This document shows, piece by piece, positions 15,935 to 24,056 of a stretch of DNA of 64,000 bases; the stretch's first letter is position 1, and each line of letters begins with the position of its first letter. The notes under the pieces are model-generated. The model searched no databases. It saw only the letters and a list, made by a program, of their open reading frames with translations, and was not told where the DNA came from. The translations under genes were made by a program, and so were the position numbers. Source of the stretch: an uncultured Eubacteriales bacterium (GTDB lineage: Bacteria > Bacillota > Clostridia > Oscillospirales > CAG-272); NCBI GenBank assembly GCA_934378145.1, contig CAKXXW010000003.1, positions 50,404 through 114,403 on the forward strand, given 5' to 3'.

Positions 15935-17326
15935 ATGAAAATAACTCTGGAGAAGGGAAAAGAGCTTCCTTTTAAGGAAGCCGCGGAGAGGTACGGTTGG
16001 AGGCTATGCGGAGACCTGTCCGGGGTCGGCTCGGTCTGCACCGACTCGCGCGAGGCGGAGGCTGGAAGCCTCTTTGCCGCCATACGCGGCGAGAGGGTCG
16101 ACGGTCACGATTATATAGGCAAGGCTTATCTTTCGGGATGCCGTGCGGCGCTCTGCGAAAGGATACCCGACGGTGCGCCGGGGGATATGGCGTTCGCCGT
16201 CGTGCCCGATACGGTCACGGCGCTCAATCACCTTGCGGGGCTTTTCTTTGAAAAGCGGAAGGGCAAGGTCATCGGCGTCACCGGAAGCGTCGGAAAGACG
16301 ACGACGAAGGAATTTGTCGCCGCGGCGTTCGGAAAAAGAAGGGTCTACCGCACGAAGGGAAATTTCAACAGCACGATAGGCTTTCCCCTCTCGGTGATGG
16401 AGATACCCGAAAACACCGAATTTTCGGTGCTTGAGATGGGAATGAGCGGCAGGGGAGAGATAGCCCTTATGTCGTCGTCGGCAAAGCCCGACATTGCGAT
16501 GATCACGAATGTCGGCTCGTCGCACCTTGAGCTTCTCGGCTCGCGTGAGAATATCCGCGCGGCAAAATATGAGATAACCGAGGGGCTGAAGGATGACGGG
16601 ACGCTCCTCATAAACGGCGACGACGCGATGCTGACCTCCTTTGAGACGGAAAAAAGGCGGCTGACCTGCGGCTTCGGAGAGAGCTGCGACATCCGCGCCG
16701 TAAATATAAGAAACGACGGAGCGTGCAGTATTTTCGATATTGCTTACGAGGGCAGAATGCTCCGCGATGTGAAAATACCCGTGATCGGGGATCACAATGT
16801 CCGTGCGGCGCTCTTCGGCTTTGCGGCGGCTCACCTCTGTTCCCTCGGGGAAGAGGAGATCGTCTCTGAACTTGCTCTTTTTGAAAAGCCCAAAATGAGA
16901 CAGAATATTTATGAGAAGAGCGGTATAATCTTTATTGAGGACTGCTATAACGCGAGTCCCGAGTCTATGCGTGCGGCGCTCGATGTGCTGAAAGGGCTGT
17001 CGGACAGCCGCGGCGGGGCAAGGACGGTCGCCCTTCTCGGCGATATGCTCGAGCTTGGCAAGACCTCGGCGGTGCTTCACCGTGAAGTGGGAGAATACGC
17101 CGCAAAGACAGGACTTTCGGCTCTCGTGACCTTCGGGGAGCTTGCCGAAAATATAGCCGACGGCGCGGGGATACCGCTCACCGTGAGAGTGAAAGATAAA
17201 AACGACCCCGAAGCTGCCGCAGACGCGCTCGCGTCGATCCTTAAAAAAGGTGACATACTTCTCGTGAAGGCAAGCCGCGGAATTGCCGCCGAGAGGGTAA
17301 TTAAAATACTGGAGGAAAGACTCTGA
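15935..17326 (+). CDS. murF: UDP-MurNAc-tripeptide--D-Ala-D-Ala ligase MurF
   Basis: MurF adds D-Ala-D-Ala to complete the UDP-MurNAc-pentapeptide. The 463-residue protein has the N-terminal CTDSREAEAGSLFAAIRGE segment, the ATP loop GVTGSVGKTTTKE (about residue 108), KGNFNSTIGFPLS, the central NVGSSHLE and the C-terminal DCYNASPESM motif. The ATG at 15935 has GGGAAGGA seven bases upstream. An in-frame ATG at 15902 overlaps the murE stop and is the alternative start, adding 11 residues. It sits between murE and mraY, the standard order. Confidence 0.94.
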   Translation: MKITLEKGKELPFKEAAERYGWRLCGDLSGVGSVCTDSREAEAGSLFAAIRGERVDGHDYIGKAYLSGCRAALCERIPDGAPGDMAFAVVPDTVTALNHLAGLFFEKRKGKVIGVTGSVGKTTTKEFVAAAFGKRRVYRTKGNFNSTIGFPLSVMEIPENTEFSVLEMGMSGRGEIALMSSSAKPDIAMITNVGSSHLELLGSRENIRAAKYEITEGLKDDGTLLINGDDAMLTSFETEKRRLTCGFGESCDIRAVNIRNDGACSIFDIAYEGRMLRDVKIPVIGDHNVRAALFGFAAAHLCSLGEEEIVSELALFEKPKMRQNIYEKSGIIFIEDCYNASPESMRAALDVLKGLSDSRGGARTVALLGDMLELGKTSAVLHREVGEYAAKTGLSALVTFGELAENIADGAGIPLTVRVKDKNDPEAAADALASILKKGDILLVKASRGIAAERVIKILEERL

Positions 17327-17328
17327 CT

Positions 17329-18357
17329 ATGGATCGGGCTGTGTTTTATGAGTTTATAATCGTATTGCTGTCGGTTTTTGCACTGACTGCCTTTCTGCTC
17401 CGCCTGATAATCCCCGTGCTGAAGAGCCACAAGCTCGGACAGCCGATAAAGGATATCGGGCCGCGTTGGCACAAGAGCAAGGAAGGGACACCCGTTATGG
17501 GCGGCATAGGTTTCATCCTTGCGACGCTGATAGTCCTTCTCATTATCAGCGTCGTGTCGTGGATACGGGGGACCGTCGCCGAGCTTGTGCCTCTCGCGCT
17601 TGCGCTCGGACTTGCCGTGGCGAACGGTATGATAGGCTTCTTCGACGACTACTGCAAACTCCTGAAAAAGCAGAACGAGGGACTCAAGGCTTATCAGAAG
17701 TACCTGCTCCAGCTCGTCGTGGCGGCTGTTTATCTGCTCTTTATGAGCATTACAGGCAATCTTTCGACAGAGCTTTTCATCCCCTTCGTGAAAAAGACGA
17801 TAGTGCTTGACGGCTACCTGAAGATACTCTATTACGCGATAGCCCTTCTGCTCATCACGGGCATCGTCAACAGCGTAAACCTTACCGACGGGATCGACGG
17901 TCTCGCGGCATCGGTCACGGCTGTCGTCGGAGGCTTCTTTGCCGTGCTTGCTTTCTATATCAGCCGCACAAATCACGCGGCGGGAAGGTCGCTGAGCCTT
18001 CTTTCCTCGTCGGTCGTCGGAGGAACGCTCGGCTTCCTCGTCTATAACTGGAACCCGGCGCGGGTCTTTATGGGCGATACAGGCTCGCTCTATCTCGGCG
18101 GCGCGGTCGTCGGCGCGGCGTTTATGCTGAACCGTCCGCTCGTGATCCTTATTGCCGGCTTCGTGTATGTCTTCGAGGCGATCTCGGTCATATTGCAGGT
18201 CGGGGTGTTCAAGCTCTCGGGCAGAAAAAAGAGGCTCTTCAAAATGGCACCCTTCCATCATCACCTTGAAAAGTGCGGATGGAAAGAGGTCACGATAGTC
18301 TGCGTTTTCACGCTTCTGACTGTCGGCTTCTGCGTCGCGGCATGGTTTTCTATCTGA
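17329..18357 (+). CDS. mraY: Phospho-N-acetylmuramoyl-pentapeptide transferase MraY
   Basis: MraY is the membrane enzyme that joins UDP-MurNAc-pentapeptide to undecaprenyl phosphate, making lipid I. The 342-residue polytopic protein has about ten membrane helices. Motifs include GPRWHKSKEGTPVMGGIGF, FFDDYCKLLKKQNEGL (catalytic Asp pair), NLTDGIDGLAAS, FMGDTGSLYLGGA and the histidine motif FKMAPFHHHLEKCGW near the C-terminus. Length is normal. The start lies 2 bases after the murF stop, indicating translational coupling. In many bacteria murD would come next; here ftsW does. Confidence 0.96.
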   Translation: MDRAVFYEFIIVLLSVFALTAFLLRLIIPVLKSHKLGQPIKDIGPRWHKSKEGTPVMGGIGFILATLIVLLIISVVSWIRGTVAELVPLALALGLAVANGMIGFFDDYCKLLKKQNEGLKAYQKYLLQLVVAAVYLLFMSITGNLSTELFIPFVKKTIVLDGYLKILYYAIALLLITGIVNSVNLTDGIDGLAASVTAVVGGFFAVLAFYISRTNHAAGRSLSLLSSSVVGGTLGFLVYNWNPARVFMGDTGSLYLGGAVVGAAFMLNRPLVILIAGFVYVFEAISVILQVGVFKLSGRKKRLFKMAPFHHHLEKCGWKEVTIVCVFTLLTVGFCVAAWFSI

Positions 18358-18393
18358 AAAAGGCAAAAATTCTCCGAAGGAGGTCCTGCGTAA

Positions 18394-19698
18394 TTGAACA
18401 ACGGTGAAAACAACAATCCGGAAAAGCCCCGCGGGAGCTTCTTCGGGAAGATAAAGAAAAAGATAAAGTCGGGGATCTCACGCTACGAGGAAAAGCGGGC
18501 GAGGAAGGATATAATCTTCACCGAGACGATCACTCCCCAGCCCGTGGCGAAGGCTCCGACCATGGTATGCGGGTCGATAGACTATCAGTTCCTTCTGACA
18601 GTCCTTGCGCTGATAGTTTTCGGCGCGGTGATGTCATTTTCGGCGAGCTACGCCTTCGCCGAATACAGGTATGACGACAGCACATACTTCATAAAGAGGT
18701 ACATACTTTTCGCGGTGATAAGCATAATAGGCACGGCGGTTTTCGTTATAATAGGCAACCCGAGATTCTGGAGGATCTTCGGCGCCGGCTCGTATGCGGT
18801 CTCGATAGTCCTTCTTCTCGTCGTTCTTGTCGTCGGAAGCACGGGAGGCGGCGCACAGCGCTGGATCTCCTTCGGCTTCTTCACGGTACAGCCTTCCGAG
18901 ATCGCGAAGATGGCGGTCGTCATGATGCTCGCCCTCTATATGTCCTTCTACGAAAAAGAGATAAAATCGGTCCATGTCTTCGGCGGGAGCTTCAAGAAGG
19001 GCGTTCTCGTCCCGGGAGCCATAGTCGGACTCATATGCGGACTCGTTATGTTCGAGCGCCATATCTCCGGCGTCATAATCATCGGACTCATCGGACTTGC
19101 CGTTATGTACCTCGGAGGGACTCACAAAAAGTGGATATTACTCATCCTCGGGATACTTGCGGCGGCGGCGCTTCTGCTGATACTTGTTTCGTCATATGCG
19201 CAGGATCGCGTCACGAGCTGGCTTAAGATAGCCTTCAGCCCCGAGACGGTAGATACGCACGGAGATGCGTGGCAGACCCTTCACGGGCTTGATGCGATAG
19301 GTTCGGGCGGACTCTTCGGCAGGGGACTCGGCAACAGCCTTCTGAAAGAGGGCTATGTTTCCCAGCCGCAGAACGACTTCATCTTCACGATCATCTGTGA
19401 GGAGCTGGGCTTTGTCGGCGCGGCAATGCTCATGGGACTTTTCGGATTCCTCGTTTACCGCGGATTCAGGATAGCCTCGCGCTGTCCCGACAAATACCTG
19501 AGCCTTGTGGCATACGGACTCTCGTTCAAGGTCGCGCTTCAGGTCATCCTCAATGTCGCGGTCGTCACGAACTCTATCCCGAACACGGGCGTTGCGCTTC
19601 CGTTTTTCAGCTCGGGAGGCTCGTCTCTCGCCGTGCAGATATTCGAGATGGGAGTCATCCTCTCTATCTCGAGATTCTCGGCGGAGAAGAAGGCGTAA
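18394..19698 (+). CDS. ftsW: SEDS peptidoglycan polymerase FtsW
   Basis: FtsW polymerises lipid II into glycan strands at the septum with a class B PBP partner. The 434-residue protein has a basic N-terminal tail of about 55 residues and then around ten membrane helices. The SEDS region FGRGLGNSLLKEGYV...QNDFIFTIICEELGFVG keeps the catalytic Asp of the NDFIF motif, though the His usually just before it is Gln. PNTGVALPFFSSGGSSL is the C-terminal signature. The start codon is TTG at 18394, supported by AAGGAGGT at 18377-18384; no ATG fits. RodA/SpoVE are the alternatives; the cluster position favours FtsW. Confidence 0.92.
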   Translation: MNNGENNNPEKPRGSFFGKIKKKIKSGISRYEEKRARKDIIFTETITPQPVAKAPTMVCGSIDYQFLLTVLALIVFGAVMSFSASYAFAEYRYDDSTYFIKRYILFAVISIIGTAVFVIIGNPRFWRIFGAGSYAVSIVLLLVVLVVGSTGGGAQRWISFGFFTVQPSEIAKMAVVMMLALYMSFYEKEIKSVHVFGGSFKKGVLVPGAIVGLICGLVMFERHISGVIIIGLIGLAVMYLGGTHKKWILLILGILAAAALLLILVSSYAQDRVTSWLKIAFSPETVDTHGDAWQTLHGLDAIGSGGLFGRGLGNSLLKEGYVSQPQNDFIFTIICEELGFVGAAMLMGLFGFLVYRGFRIASRCPDKYLSLVAYGLSFKVALQVILNVAVVTNSIPNTGVALPFFSSGGSSLAVQIFEMGVILSISRFSAEKKA

Positions 19699-19739
19699 GG
19701 ACAGTAAAAATCTATTTCGGAAAGGACGGTTCGCAAAAT

Positions 19740-20873
19740 ATGAGATTTCTGCTTGCGGGCGGCGGCACGGGAGGTCACATAAACCCCGCGCTCGCCATAG
19801 CCGATATAATAAAGAATAATTTTCCCGATCCCGAGATAGCCTTTGTCGGCACGAAGAAGGGAATGGAGAACCTTCTCGTCGGCAGGGAGGGCTATCCGAT
19901 ATATCACATAGAGGCGAGGGGCTTTCAGCGCTCGCTGAGTCCGAGAAACATCGCGGCGGCGTGGTATTATGTGACCTCTCCGATGAAGGCGAAGAAACTG
20001 ATGAAGGAATTCCGCCCCGACATCGTGATAGGTACGGGCGGCTATGTCTGCTATCCTCCGCTGAAGGCTGCCGCAGACCTCGGCATACCGACCCTCGTCC
20101 ACGAGTCGAACGCGACCCCGGGACTTGCGGTCAGGCTGCTCCAGCACAAGGTCGACCGGATACTCTTCAACTTCCCGGGAAGCGCCGAACTGCTTGACGA
20201 AAAGGACAAATGTGCCGTCGTCGGCAATCCCGTCCGCGGGAGCTTCGGAAGTTACAGCCGCGAATCGGCGAGGAAGGCGCTCGGGATAGACGATAAATAC
20301 AGGCTCGTTCTGCTCTCCTACGGCGGGAGCCGCGGTGCGCCGGCGATAAACGATGCTGCGATACGGATAATGAAGGAATATACCTCGCAGCACCCCGAGG
20401 TGCTTCATATCCACGCGACGGGAAAAGAGAATTTTGCCGAGACGAAGCGGGCGTTTGACGCCGCGGGACTCGGGAAATATAAAAACATCGAATTCTGCGA
20501 TTACCTTTACGATATGCCGAAGAAGCTCTCCGCCGCCGACCTTGTCATCTCGCGCGCGGGAGCCATGACCGTGACCGAGATGGCGCGGCTCGCAAAGCCC
20601 TGCATCATGATACCGTCGCCCCATGTTGCCGACGATCATCAGTATAAGAACGCAAAACTGCTCGAGGATGCCGGAGCGGTCAGGATAATCAGGGAGGACA
20701 AGGCGACTCTTAAGGTCGAGGACAGGATAGTCGGCGAAGTCTCGGAACTTCTTTCCGATCCCGCGGCGAGGCAGGGACTGAGCCGGAATATCGCCGCCTT
20801 CGCGGGTAAGGATGCCGGTGTGCTGATCCTGCGCGAGATAGAGAGCCTGCTTAAAAAATATGAAAAAAAGTAA
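19740..20873 (+). CDS. murG: UDP-GlcNAc:lipid I N-acetylglucosaminyltransferase MurG
   Basis: MurG adds GlcNAc to lipid I on the inner face of the membrane, producing lipid II. The 377-residue GT28-fold protein starts with LLAGGGTGGHINPALAIAD (glycine loop). It contains PDIVIGTGGYVCYPPL, HESNATPGLA, LLSYGGSRGAPAIND (second glycine loop) and ISRAGAMTVTEMA with IPSPHVADDHQYKNA, which bind UDP-GlcNAc. AAAGGACGG precedes the start. Its last 14 bases overlap the ftsQ gene. murC, which often follows murG, is absent here. Confidence 0.95.
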   Translation: MRFLLAGGGTGGHINPALAIADIIKNNFPDPEIAFVGTKKGMENLLVGREGYPIYHIEARGFQRSLSPRNIAAAWYYVTSPMKAKKLMKEFRPDIVIGTGGYVCYPPLKAAADLGIPTLVHESNATPGLAVRLLQHKVDRILFNFPGSAELLDEKDKCAVVGNPVRGSFGSYSRESARKALGIDDKYRLVLLSYGGSRGAPAINDAAIRIMKEYTSQHPEVLHIHATGKENFAETKRAFDAAGLGKYKNIEFCDYLYDMPKKLSAADLVISRAGAMTVTEMARLAKPCIMIPSPHVADDHQYKNAKLLEDAGAVRIIREDKATLKVEDRIVGEVSELLSDPAARQGLSRNIAAFAGKDAGVLILREIESLLKKYEKK

Positions 20874-21714
20874 ACCCGTTGCGGAAAATACGCCGCCCGT
20901 GCGCGGAAAAAAGCCCCCCCGTGTGAAAAAAAGCCCCGCTCCGAGGCGCTCACGCCCTCAACTCAAGGCAGGAAGCCTGAAGGTAATAGTCATTCTTGCC
21001 GCGGTGATTTTCCTTATGATTGCGGGAATAATTGCCGTAAATATCGTCTCGTTCGTCCGGGGCGGCGTGATACTTGTCGGCGGAGAGTCACCCTACACCG
21101 ATGAGGAGATAATCCGCGCGACGGGGATAAACAGCCGGCTGCTCCTCTTTGCCGACACGGAAAAGGCGGAAAAAACGCTTCTTGAATCAAAGCCCTATAT
21201 ACGCGAGGCGAGGATAGAAAAGCTCCTCTGCTTCGCCGTCATCTCGGTGAAGGCGGACAAGCCCGCGTACTTTATAGTCAACGACGGCGAGAGCTTCATC
21301 CTGTCGGAGGATATGAGGGTCATCGACTGCCTGTCCTCTGTCGCCGAGGCGCGCGAAACGGGTGCCGTAAGGCTCGAGCTTCCCGACCTTGCCGTGCTTA
21401 AGGTCGGCTATCCCGTCGAATATGACGCCGACGGCAAGAACACCTATGTCGCGAAGATGCTTGAGCTTATAAAGTCGAAGGATTATGCGCCCTATGTGAC
21501 CGAGATAGGTCTCGCGGGGAAGTACGACGATGTTTATATAACTTTTTACGGCAAGTGCCGGATATTCCTCGGAAGCATCAACGATTTCGAGGAGAAGATG
21601 AGGATCGCCGAGACGCTTCTTGAGGACAACCGCGACAGCATATACAGTTGTGCGGTCATAAATGTCTCGGTCCCCGACCGCCCGACCTTCAGACCGGTGG
21701 ATTCGCTTGACTGA
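20860..21714 (+). CDS. ftsQ: FtsQ/DivIB-type division protein
   Basis: A bitopic division protein that bridges FtsL/DivIC and the septal synthase. The 284-residue product has a basic, Pro-rich cytoplasmic tail (about 1-40) and one membrane helix (about 43-67). A POTRA-like domain follows, beginning near GGESPYTDEEIIRATGIN (residues 75-95), with the SKPYIREARIEK strand. A beta domain follows (about 155-275). This matches FtsQ/DivIB architecture and length. The start overlaps the murG end by 14 bases, indicating coupling. ftsA, usual between ftsQ and ftsZ, is missing; ftsZ follows after its own promoter. Confidence 0.85.
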   Translation: MKKSKPVAENTPPVRGKKPPRVKKSPAPRRSRPQLKAGSLKVIVILAAVIFLMIAGIIAVNIVSFVRGGVILVGGESPYTDEEIIRATGINSRLLLFADTEKAEKTLLESKPYIREARIEKLLCFAVISVKADKPAYFIVNDGESFILSEDMRVIDCLSSVAEARETGAVRLELPDLAVLKVGYPVEYDADGKNTYVAKMLELIKSKDYAPYVTEIGLAGKYDDVYITFYGKCRIFLGSINDFEEKMRIAETLLEDNRDSIYSCAVINVSVPDRPTFRPVDSLD

Positions 21715-21808
21715 ACGAAAAACGGCGTAATATGGCATACAGCCTTCCCGAAGTCAGGAAAGGTGTAAAAAATCTTTGCGAAAATCCCGGAAAATTTCAT
21801 AAAAGGGC

Positions 21809-21837
21809 TTGCAAAAAACGGAAAAAAATATTATTAT
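21809..21837 (+). promoter_or_regulatory. Dedicated promoter of ftsZ
   Basis: TTGCAA (21809-21814), 17 bases, TATTAT (21832-21837), 84 bases upstream of the ftsZ start. It would let ftsZ be expressed independently of the MraZ-controlled operon. Confidence 0.65.
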
Positions 21838-21921
21838 ATATAGTGTATATGACTCGTGCCGTCTATTGTGCCGGGATGATGATATAAATATCAGGATAAA
21901 TAAATTCGGGAGGACTCAGAC

Positions 21922-23088
21922 ATGACGTTTGAACACGACGATACTCTTGAAAGCGGTGTAAGTATAAGAGTTATCGGTGTCGGCGGCGGCGGAAACAACG
22001 CCGTCAACAGAATGATTTCCACAAATATCCGCGGGGTCGACTTTATTGCGATCAACACCGACCGCCAGGCGATCCGCAGATCGGATGCCCCGACACAGCT
22101 CGTTATCGGTGAGAAGATCACGAAGGGCTTCGGTGCCGGCGCGAATCCCGCCATCGGCGCCAGAGCCGCGGAGGAATCCATCGAGGATATCAAGCAGGCA
22201 CTTACCGGTGCCGATATGGTCTTCGTTACCGCAGGTATGGGAGGCGGAACGGGAACGGGTGCAGCACCCGTCGTTGCCCGTGTTGCAAAGGAAATGGGTA
22301 TTCTTACCGTCGGTATCGTGACAAAGCCCTTCGCATTCGAGGGCAAGCGCAGAATGGATCAGGCTATGGAGGGTATCTCCGAGCTCAGCCAGTATGTCGA
22401 CTCGCTCGTTATAATTCCGAACGAAAGACTGAAGCAGGTGTCCGATACAAGGATCACCCTTGCCAATGCCTTCGAGATAGCCGACGATGTTCTCCGCCGC
22501 GGTGTGCAGAGCATCTCGGAGCTTATCAATGTTCCTTCGTTCATCAACCTCGACTTTGCCGATGTGACCTCGGTCATGGCGGATGCCGGATACGCCCACA
22601 TGGGTGTCGGCTCTGCAAACGGCAAGGACAAGGCGGAGCAGGCGGCGAAGGCTGCCATCTCCAGCCCGCTGCTTGAGACCACGATGAGCGGCGCTACGGG
22701 TATCCTTATCAGCATCACGGCGTCGAGCGATGTCGGACTTGAGGATATAGACCTTGCCTCGACCCTTATCGCGAACGAGGCATCGCCCGAGGCGAATGTC
22801 ATCTGGGGCGTTGCGTTTGACAACGACCTTGACGATGAGATGCGCATAACCATCATCGCGACCGGCTTCAACAAAAAGCCCGAAGATGACAAGCGCACGG
22901 TCACGGTGACGGCGGAGCAGAATATTCCGAAGGCAACGGAGACTCCCGCCCCCGTACAGCAGGCGGCAAGACCCGAACCCGCCCCCGCACCGAAGGCTCC
23001 CGAAAGACCGAGAGCGACCTCCGGCAAGGGAAGCGATATATCCGAGAGCGACTTCGAGGATATTATGAGCATCTTCAAAAAGAAATAA
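21922..23088 (+). CDS. ftsZ: Cell division GTPase FtsZ
   Basis: FtsZ is the tubulin homologue that polymerises into the division ring. The 388-residue protein has IGVGGGGNNAVNRMI (N-terminal nucleotide loop), the tubulin signature GMGGGTGTGAAPVVA near residue 107, and NVPSFINLDFADV around residue 200, which supplies the T7 synergy loop. The last 70 residues form a Pro/Ala/Glu-rich linker. The tail is SDFEDIMSIFKKK, not the usual acidic D-(I/V)-P-x-F-(L/I)-R peptide that binds FtsA and SepF. GGGAGGACT precedes the ATG. It has its own promoter and a terminator at 23104-23142. Confidence 0.97.
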   Translation: MTFEHDDTLESGVSIRVIGVGGGGNNAVNRMISTNIRGVDFIAINTDRQAIRRSDAPTQLVIGEKITKGFGAGANPAIGARAAEESIEDIKQALTGADMVFVTAGMGGGTGTGAAPVVARVAKEMGILTVGIVTKPFAFEGKRRMDQAMEGISELSQYVDSLVIIPNERLKQVSDTRITLANAFEIADDVLRRGVQSISELINVPSFINLDFADVTSVMADAGYAHMGVGSANGKDKAEQAAKAAISSPLLETTMSGATGILISITASSDVGLEDIDLASTLIANEASPEANVIWGVAFDNDLDDEMRITIIATGFNKKPEDDKRTVTVTAEQNIPKATETPAPVQQAARPEPAPAPKAPERPRATSGKGSDISESDFEDIMSIFKKK

Positions 23089-23103
23089 CAGATAAGAGAG
23101 AAA

Positions 23104-23142
23104 AGAGGGTTGACGGATTTTATCGCCGACCCTCTGTTTTTT
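23104..23142 (+). terminator. Terminator after ftsZ
   Basis: AGAGGGT (23104-23110) pairs with ACCCTCT (23129-23135), with a few further pairs inside, and is followed by GTTTTTT. The next gene starts only 14 bases later, so some read-through is likely. Confidence 0.7.
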
Positions 23143-23156
23143 AAGGGGAAAAAGCT

Positions 23157-24056
23157 ATGAAAGAGATACTTGAAAGACTTAAGGACGGAAGTGTCAAGGA
23201 TGTCATCCTTGATACCGACTGCTACAACGAGATAGACGACCAGTTCGCGCTGGCGTACCTTATGAGATCGCCCGACAGGGTGAACCTGCTCTCGATAAAT
23301 GCCGCGCCCTTCCTCAACAAGCGCGCGACCTCGGCGGGCGACGGGATGGAGAAGAGCTACAATGAGATATTCCGTATTATCAAGCTCGTCGATAAGAATG
23401 CCGACATTCCCGTGTACCGCGGCTCGCGCGAATTTATGACCGACAGGAATGTTCCCGTGGAGTCCGAGGCTGCCGACAACATCATAAATACCGTTATGAA
23501 TTCCGAGAAGACCGTTTACATAGTTGCGATAGGCGCTATCACGAATGTTGCATCGGCTATCGTGAAATGCCCCGAGATATGCAAAAAGGCTGTTCTTATC
23601 TGGCTCGGAGGTCATGCGCTCCATTGGCAGGACACGAAGGAATTCAACCTGCGTCAGGATATTCCGGGCGCGCAGGTGGTCTTCGACTGCGGGATCCCGC
23701 TCGTTCAGATACCCTGCGCCGGTGTCTGCACCGAGTTTATCACGACTGTCCCCGAGCTTAAATATTACCTCGGCGGCAAGAACGGGCTTTGCGACTATCT
23801 TGTCGACATCGTGAGCAACTTCTCGTCGAAGCCCTATGGCTGGTCAAAGGTCGTATGGGATGTCACTGCGGCGGCGGTGCTTATAAAGCCCGAAGCGCTC
23901 GATTTCGTGATAATTCCCGCGCCGGTGGTCACTCCGGATTGCCGCTACGCCTTCGACCCCGCAAGACACCACTATATTTATGTCAGAAGGATAAAGCGTG
24001 ACCCGATATATGCCGATCTTTTCACGAAGCTCGCTGCGGTCGACGGAGGAAAATGA
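23157..24056 (+). CDS. Inosine-uridine-type nucleoside hydrolase
   Basis: Nucleoside hydrolases split the N-glycosidic bond of nucleosides, giving ribose and base, using a calcium ion held by an N-terminal Asp cluster. The 299-residue product has ILDTDCYNEIDDQFALAYL near residue 20, a variant of the usual DTDPGxDD calcium site with the key Asp residues kept. It also has VAIGAITNVASAI near residue 125 and WDVTAAAVLI near the C-terminus. Size fits the family. The substituted residues after DTD put it in a divergent subfamily, so the true substrate is open. AAGGGG precedes the start. It overlaps the next gene, a GH20 hexosaminidase, implying a co-translated salvage pair. Confidence 0.82.
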   Translation: MKEILERLKDGSVKDVILDTDCYNEIDDQFALAYLMRSPDRVNLLSINAAPFLNKRATSAGDGMEKSYNEIFRIIKLVDKNADIPVYRGSREFMTDRNVPVESEAADNIINTVMNSEKTVYIVAIGAITNVASAIVKCPEICKKAVLIWLGGHALHWQDTKEFNLRQDIPGAQVVFDCGIPLVQIPCAGVCTEFITTVPELKYYLGGKNGLCDYLVDIVSNFSSKPYGWSKVVWDVTAAAVLIKPEALDFVIIPAPVVTPDCRYAFDPARHHYIYVRRIKRDPIYADLFTKLAAVDGGK

